Positions 44,169 to 48,218 of a stretch of DNA of 48,218 bases are shown piece by piece. The first letter of the stretch is position 1, and every line of letters begins with the position of its first letter. The stretch comes from CAZELM01 sp964512995 (GTDB lineage Bacteria; CSSED10-310). Where the stretch lies: assembly GCA_964512995.1 (NCBI GenBank), contig CAZELM010000036.1:1-48218 (forward strand), read 5' to 3'. Under the pieces are notes generated by a model. The model worked only from the letters and a program-made list of their open reading frames with translations. It was not told the DNA's origin and did no database searches. Position numbers and translations under genes: made by a program.

Positions 44169-45182
44169 TTATCGCCACTGCTGAGTGGATGGGGTTTTGA
44201 TGCTCATCAGCTCGTCCCGGATGGTCAATGCAAGCGGAATGGCCAGTATCATCCCCAATACACCCATTGTCGCCTCTCCAACTAACAGGACCAGTAAAAT
44301 GACCACCATTGGGAGCCTTACTATGCCGCCAATGATCCGGCTGTTCAGAAAATATTCCAGTTTATGGATCGTGATGAGCAGAATCAGGCATACGATCAAT
44401 GCGATGACTCCATTTGAAATCAATGCAATGATCGACAGGATCGAGTTGGAGATGATATTGCCGATCACCGGCAGCAATCCGCATATAAAAACAATGCAGA
44501 TCAGATTGATTTTATGAGGCAATCCCAGAGACAGCACGACAATGGCCGTGATCCCCGTGTTGATCATGGAAATGATCAACTGACCACCCATGACTTCTTT
44601 GAAGTGTTTGTAGAAACACCGTAACCGGGAAACGATGAAGTGATAAAGGTGCATGAAGAGGTTTTCATCAGGGATATCAAACAAAACGTGTATCTTTTTT
44701 CGTTCAATATAGAGCAGGATATTGCATGCGACGGCGAAAATGAAATAGATGATATTTTTCGATACGTCATTGACTATTTTGACCAGATATCCGATTTCCG
44801 CATAGAGCATATCCTTGATTGCGGACCAGTCGACGGTAAACCCATAATGCAGGGTCAGTTTGGATAACAGAGCTGTTGCTTCCTCGACAATCTGCTCATA
44901 ATAACGCGGGAAACCGGCCACAAAATTGGGTACAATGACCGAACCCAGGAATATGACGAATGCGATCACCAACCCATTGAATCCCCAGAAGAGGAGGGGT
45001 TCCGGTATGACACGGAGACGCTGGTGAACATAATTCGTAAAGAAATCGGTAAACAGGTATAGAAAGAGAAGAAAAATGCAGAATAAAAGCAGGTGGGTTG
45101 ACAGTATAAAGATACTGAACAGAATGATCGTACCGTATCCAAGGATGTCAGTTTTGAGTTTTACTTCGCTGGTATTCATCAT
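44169..45182 (-). CDS. AI-2E (PerM) family membrane permease
   Basis: This 337-residue inner-membrane protein has about eight helices. The N-terminal pair and the amphipathic segment are followed by the GGQLIISMINTG element and the C-terminal GEATMGVLGMILAIPLALT, both characteristic of the AI-2E/PerM/TqsA family. Members export autoinducer-2 or act as Na+/H+ antiporters; which applies here cannot be told. The gene starts with ATGATG, GGAG six bases ahead, and is divergent from the collagen gene at 45463. It ends close to the MITE-like element. Confidence 0.88.
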   Translation of the reverse strand: MMNTSEVKLKTDILGYGTIILFSIFILSTHLLLFCIFLLFLYLFTDFFTNYVHQRLRVIPEPLLFWGFNGLVIAFVIFLGSVIVPNFVAGFPRYYEQIVEEATALLSKLTLHYGFTVDWSAIKDMLYAEIGYLVKIVNDVSKNIIYFIFAVACNILLYIERKKIHVLFDIPDENLFMHLYHFIVSRLRCFYKHFKEVMGGQLIISMINTGITAIVVLSLGLPHKINLICIVFICGLLPVIGNIISNSILSIIALISNGVIALIVCLILLITIHKLEYFLNSRIIGGIVRLPMVVILLVLLVGEATMGVLGMILAIPLALTIRDELMSIKTPSTQQWR

Positions 45183-45348
45183 GACGCTCTCCAGATTCCG
45201 GATTATAGCCTGTTCAGATTGTCTTCACAATCACCGGATCGGGAACCGGATCGTCGTGATTTTTTTACTTCAGTATCAGATTGGAATGAAAGCGGCAGGA
45301 TGGCACTTCTACATTGATGAGGGTACTCTCACTTTTTCCCGCCTGATC

Positions 45349-45357
45349 TGATACAAT
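45349..45357 (+). promoter_or_regulatory. extended -10 promoter candidate for fibre 2
   Basis: TGATACAAT (TG-n-TACAAT) lies about 105 bases before the start of the collagen gene, in the 280-base divergent gap 45183-45462. No good -35 is present at 17 bases, as is usual for extended -10 promoters. Confidence 0.35.
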
Positions 45358-45462
45358 CAATCAAGGTGATCCGGGTATGCCGACATGAATTGATCAATGG
45401 CCGATCGTTCGTTGAGTTACTATTCGGAGTATAAACGAAACACTCTAATGAAAGGGGAACAT

Positions 45463-47841
45463 ATGGCGTTTTTGAAGAATATGAGCTTTCTGATGATTGT
45501 GGTTTTCTGCTTCTCATCCGCACAAGCAGGAATCCCCCATCAGATCAGCTATCAGGGGAATCTGTATGACAGTGGCGGAAACCCGTTGAATGGGATTTAT
45601 ACCGGAACCTTCGCGATCTATGATAGTGAGGAGGGTGGTTCATCGCTCTGGACCGAAACCCAGACGATCGCTGTCGAACAGGGATTGTTCCAGATACTTC
45701 TCGGAGAGACAACGGACATCCCGTTGAATTTTGATGGAGTAAAATGGCTGGAGATCTCCATTGATGGAGAGACACTCGCGCCCCGCCAGCAATTGACCAG
45801 TGTGGGTCAGGCTTTCAATGCTCAGGATGTCTATAATCAGGCGATTCATCCACAAAGTCTCACGATTCAGGGATATGGCATGGTGATCAATGCCTCGGGA
45901 GAGTGGATGGGTGAGCCGACAGGATTGATCGGTCCGACCGGTCCTCAGGGACCGCAAGGTGACCAGGGTGTTCCCGGCCCGACCGGTCCGCAGGGAGTTC
46001 AAGGCGAGCAAGGGATTCAAGGTGTGGCTGGTCCGCAGGGTCCGACCGGTCCGCAGGGACCGCAAGGTGATCAGGGTGTTCCCGGCCTGATTGGTCCGCA
46101 GGGTCCGACAGGCGCTGTGGGTCCACAGGGACCACAGGGTGAGCAGGGCATCCCCGGTCCTCAGGGATCCCAGGGCGAACAAGGTATTCAGGGTCCGATT
46201 GGTCCCCAAGGTCCGACGGGAGCTGTGGGTCCACAGGGACCTCAAGGTGAGCAGGGCATCCAGGGTGTTTCCGGCCCGACCGGTCCCCAGGGACTCCAAG
46301 GAGAACAAGGTGATCCGGGTCCTGCCGGCCCACAAGGTCTCCAGGGCGTTCAAGGTCCCACCGGTCCAGCGGGACTGCCCGGTCCATCCGGTCCCATCGG
46401 TGGGTTGGATAAGCAACTCATCTACAATGATAACGGTTCGGCTGGCGGTTCGTCGGTATATTTCGACAAAACAACGGAGTATGTCGGTGTTGCCACATCC
46501 GATCCTCAGGCAACATTGGATGTGAATGGCGATCTCTATGTCAGTGGGGGACTTCGCCTTGGAACAGCCACGGTGTGTGATGCCCAGAATGCCGGGATGT
46601 TACGATGGCATGAAGATCATGTGGAAGTGTGTGATGGAGAAAACTGGCGGAATCTGAGCCTGCTCCCGCCGTCTGTGGTCAGTGTGGATCCCACCACGGG
46701 TCCCACATCCGGCGGCACGTCGATCACCATAACCGGAAACTATTTTGGAAATCCACCTTCCGTATGGATCGGTGGCAATATAGCGACCGATATTGTTTAT
46801 ATTGATTCGACGACCATAACAGCCACTGTACCGGCCAGTGCTTCGGCAGGTCCCAAAGATGTCCGGGTGATCAATCCGGATGGTCTGGAGAGCATTTTGT
46901 CGGAGGGATTCACCTACTGGCCAACGTATTCAGGCACGGTCCGATCGATTTCGACCGCTTCCAGAACCGGTCCCACATCCCTCGGGACAACGTACACCGG
47001 GACCGATCTCGATGGCGATATTACACTCGTAAGTGGCATTCAATACTGGACCGTTCCATATACCGGAACCTATTCCATCGATGCCTTCGGTGCTCAAGGT
47101 GGAAGAAATTCTGTTTATGTTGGAGGTGGCGGCGCCCGGGTCAAAGGGACGTTTTCGTTGACTGCCGGTGAAGTCATTCGGATACTCGTTGGAAACAGTG
47201 GTGGAACACATAGCACAGAATGCGATGCCGGTGGAGGCGGAGGAACGTATGTGATTCGGTCTCCATATAATTCCAATGCATCGATTGCCGTTATCGCTGC
47301 AGGCGGTGGCGGAGCCAGTGAGGGAACCTATAACTCACAAGGAGGCGGAGACAGAACAAATCCAACGGGAAACGGCGCAGCAGGTAAAGATGGCCTGGCA
47401 ACGGTTGCTGGAGTCAGTGGGTCGGGTGGTAATGCCGGTACAGGCGGAACGGCCGGAGACCGTGCGCTTTCCACATCACCTCGAGGCAATCCCGGCGGTG
47501 GATTTTTCTCCGGTGGATATTCCGGATCCAGTAATCCAAACTGGTCCGAAACGACAGCAGGCTACTCGTTCCTGCATGGCGGCGCGGGTGGAACAGGCAA
47601 TCACAGCAGCTCGTATGGCGGATTCGGTGGCGGTGGCGGAGGCCATGGAAACTGCTATATCTCTGGCGGTGGTGGTGGCGGATACAATGGCGGAGGATGT
47701 CAGGTTCAGTATACCAGCCGTCACGCGGGTTGCGGCGGCGGATCATACAACAACGGCACCGATCAGACCAATGTCAGCGGGCAGAACTACAGCACGGGAT
47801 CACCGGCTCAAGGGTATGTCGTCATCACACGATTGAATTGA
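45463..47841 (+). CDS. secreted collagen-like fibre with IPT/TIG and ALK/LTK-type glycine-rich head
   Basis: This protein has 792 residues. The signal peptide is residues 1-22, ending SSAQA. Residues 23-150 are the same base domain as in the protein at 1114 (YQGNLYDSGGN, APRQQLTS). Residues 154-313 are about 53 Gly-X-Y triplets, many GPQGPQGEQ. The shared link (ATLDVNGDLYV, NAGMLRWHED, VCDGENW) spans 345-396. Residues 403-487 form an IPT/TIG immunoglobulin-like domain (GPTSGGTSITITGNYFG). Residues 520-790 are a glycine-rich domain with GGGG runs, AGGGGAS and GGGGYNGGG ending QGYVVITR, the pattern of the ALK/LTK glycine-rich domain family. The start at 45463 is preceded by AAAGGGGAA; in-frame codons upstream to 45397 lack a site. 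It is likely exported to the surface as a trimeric stalk with a binding tip. Confidence 0.87.
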   Translation: MAFLKNMSFLMIVVFCFSSAQAGIPHQISYQGNLYDSGGNPLNGIYTGTFAIYDSEEGGSSLWTETQTIAVEQGLFQILLGETTDIPLNFDGVKWLEISIDGETLAPRQQLTSVGQAFNAQDVYNQAIHPQSLTIQGYGMVINASGEWMGEPTGLIGPTGPQGPQGDQGVPGPTGPQGVQGEQGIQGVAGPQGPTGPQGPQGDQGVPGLIGPQGPTGAVGPQGPQGEQGIPGPQGSQGEQGIQGPIGPQGPTGAVGPQGPQGEQGIQGVSGPTGPQGLQGEQGDPGPAGPQGLQGVQGPTGPAGLPGPSGPIGGLDKQLIYNDNGSAGGSSVYFDKTTEYVGVATSDPQATLDVNGDLYVSGGLRLGTATVCDAQNAGMLRWHEDHVEVCDGENWRNLSLLPPSVVSVDPTTGPTSGGTSITITGNYFGNPPSVWIGGNIATDIVYIDSTTITATVPASASAGPKDVRVINPDGLESILSEGFTYWPTYSGTVRSISTASRTGPTSLGTTYTGTDLDGDITLVSGIQYWTVPYTGTYSIDAFGAQGGRNSVYVGGGGARVKGTFSLTAGEVIRILVGNSGGTHSTECDAGGGGGTYVIRSPYNSNASIAVIAAGGGGASEGTYNSQGGGDRTNPTGNGAAGKDGLATVAGVSGSGGNAGTGGTAGDRALSTSPRGNPGGGFFSGGYSGSSNPNWSETTAGYSFLHGGAGGTGNHSSSYGGFGGGGGGHGNCYISGGGGGGYNGGGCQVQYTSRHAGCGGGSYNNGTDQTNVSGQNYSTGSPAQGYVVITRLN

Positions 47842-47860
47842 TTACCGGATCGCAATCCAT

Positions 47861-47882
47861 GACGGATGCTCCTGTATCCGTC
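47861..47882 (+). terminator. hairpin after fibre 2
   Basis: GACGGAT (47861-47867) and ATCCGTC (47876-47882) form a 7-bp stem with an eight-base loop, 19 bases after the stop. A second hairpin, CCGGGGG (47930-47936) / CCCCCGG (47951-47957), follows. Neither has a T-tract, so termination is only probable. Confidence 0.4.
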
Positions 47883-48038
47883 GTGACTGCTATGATCGCG
47901 CTTAATGGTTGATTTTTACTGATGAATGGCCGGGGGTTCCACTTTGGGTTCCCCCGGTCTGATAATGGAATCCGTTCGCTCATGACCAGATTATGATTAT
48001 CCACGTCATCGACACCCAATAAATCAAATCTGACATCG

Positions 48039-48218
48039 CTTACAGTCGCAAGATGACCGCTCACAGTTGCAGGATGACTGCTTACAGTCGCAGGATGACT
48101 GCTTACAGTTGCAGGATGACTGCTTACAGTCGCAAGATGACCGCTTACAGTCGCAGGATGACCGCTTACAGTTGCAGGATGACTGCTTACAGTCGCAGGA
48201 TGACCGCTCACAGTTGCA
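48039..48218. repeat. second 21-bp tandem array, cut by the window end
   Basis: Eight complete 21-bp units and a 12-base start of a ninth run to the last base. The commonest unit is CTTACAGTCGCAGGATGACT plus G; variants change T to C at position 3, C to T at 9, G to A at 13, and T to C near the end. The period equals that of the array at 11773, but the sequence differs. Some frames on both strands are stop-free, with no start signal. Confidence 0.93.

Overview
The window (48,218 bases, GC near 50%) comes from an uncultivated Gram-negative-type bacterium with a large, repeat-rich genome. It encodes periplasmic multiheme c-cytochromes, cache-domain kinases, very large secreted PKD/FG-GAP/dockerin proteins with Pro-Thr linkers, and collagen-like surface fibres. 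This mix is typical of heterotrophic anaerobes or facultative anaerobes in candidate phyla near the FCB/PVC/Desulfobacterota-type groups. No marker gene fixes the phylum, so the lineage is inference. The window begins inside a tandem array, ends inside a 21-bp array, and holds a 100-N gap inside another 21-bp array, so it looks like assembly pieces broken at unresolved repeats.

Layout. 1-1020: 283-bp tandem repeats. 1114-2697 (+): secreted collagen-like fibre 1. 2833-10368 (-): a compact six-gene redox operon. Its genes, in transcription order, encode a fused 2Fe-2S/FAD/4Fe-4S/BFD oxidoreductase, a DAO-family amine or amino-acid dehydrogenase, a histidine kinase with a periplasmic c-heme-type sensor, a receiver domain fused to a membrane cytochrome b, an 11-heme cytochrome c, and a small protein. 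10382-12414: dispersed repeats, one unknown gene and the gapped 21-bp array. 12415-20127 (-): a 2570-residue surface protein. 20465-31954 (+): a signalling cluster with three related PAS/GAF kinases, one stand-alone receiver, two receiver/HD-GYP proteins and an FGGY sugar kinase. 32278-35368 (+): an alpha/beta hydrolase, a TraB/Tiki-like protein, and a ParA with a TPR partner. 35495-36931 (-): a B12-binding radical SAM enzyme. 37501-38187 (+): an UPF0173 hydrolase. Then tRNA-Arg(CCG), a rubrerythrin-like protein (-), a dead YhcG-type nuclease remnant, the DUF2339/DUF3999 membrane pair (+), an AI-2E family permease (-), collagen-like fibre 2 (+) and the terminal 21-bp array.

The most unusual system is the redox operon. 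A flavo-iron-sulfur dehydrogenase is co-transcribed with a heme-bearing sensor kinase whose apparent partner receiver is fused directly to the quinone- or heme-type cytochrome b that should pass electrons to or from the 11-heme cytochrome. That arrangement would let phosphorylation act on the electron-transport component itself rather than on transcription. Other notable items are the two modular collagen fibres with shared bases and different tips (one an ALK/LTK-type glycine-rich domain), lectin-like modules nested inside PKD domains of the giant protein, duplicated kinase/HD-GYP cassettes with one HD-GYP degenerating, and a ParA whose partner carries a ParB-like N-terminal peptide on a TPR protein.
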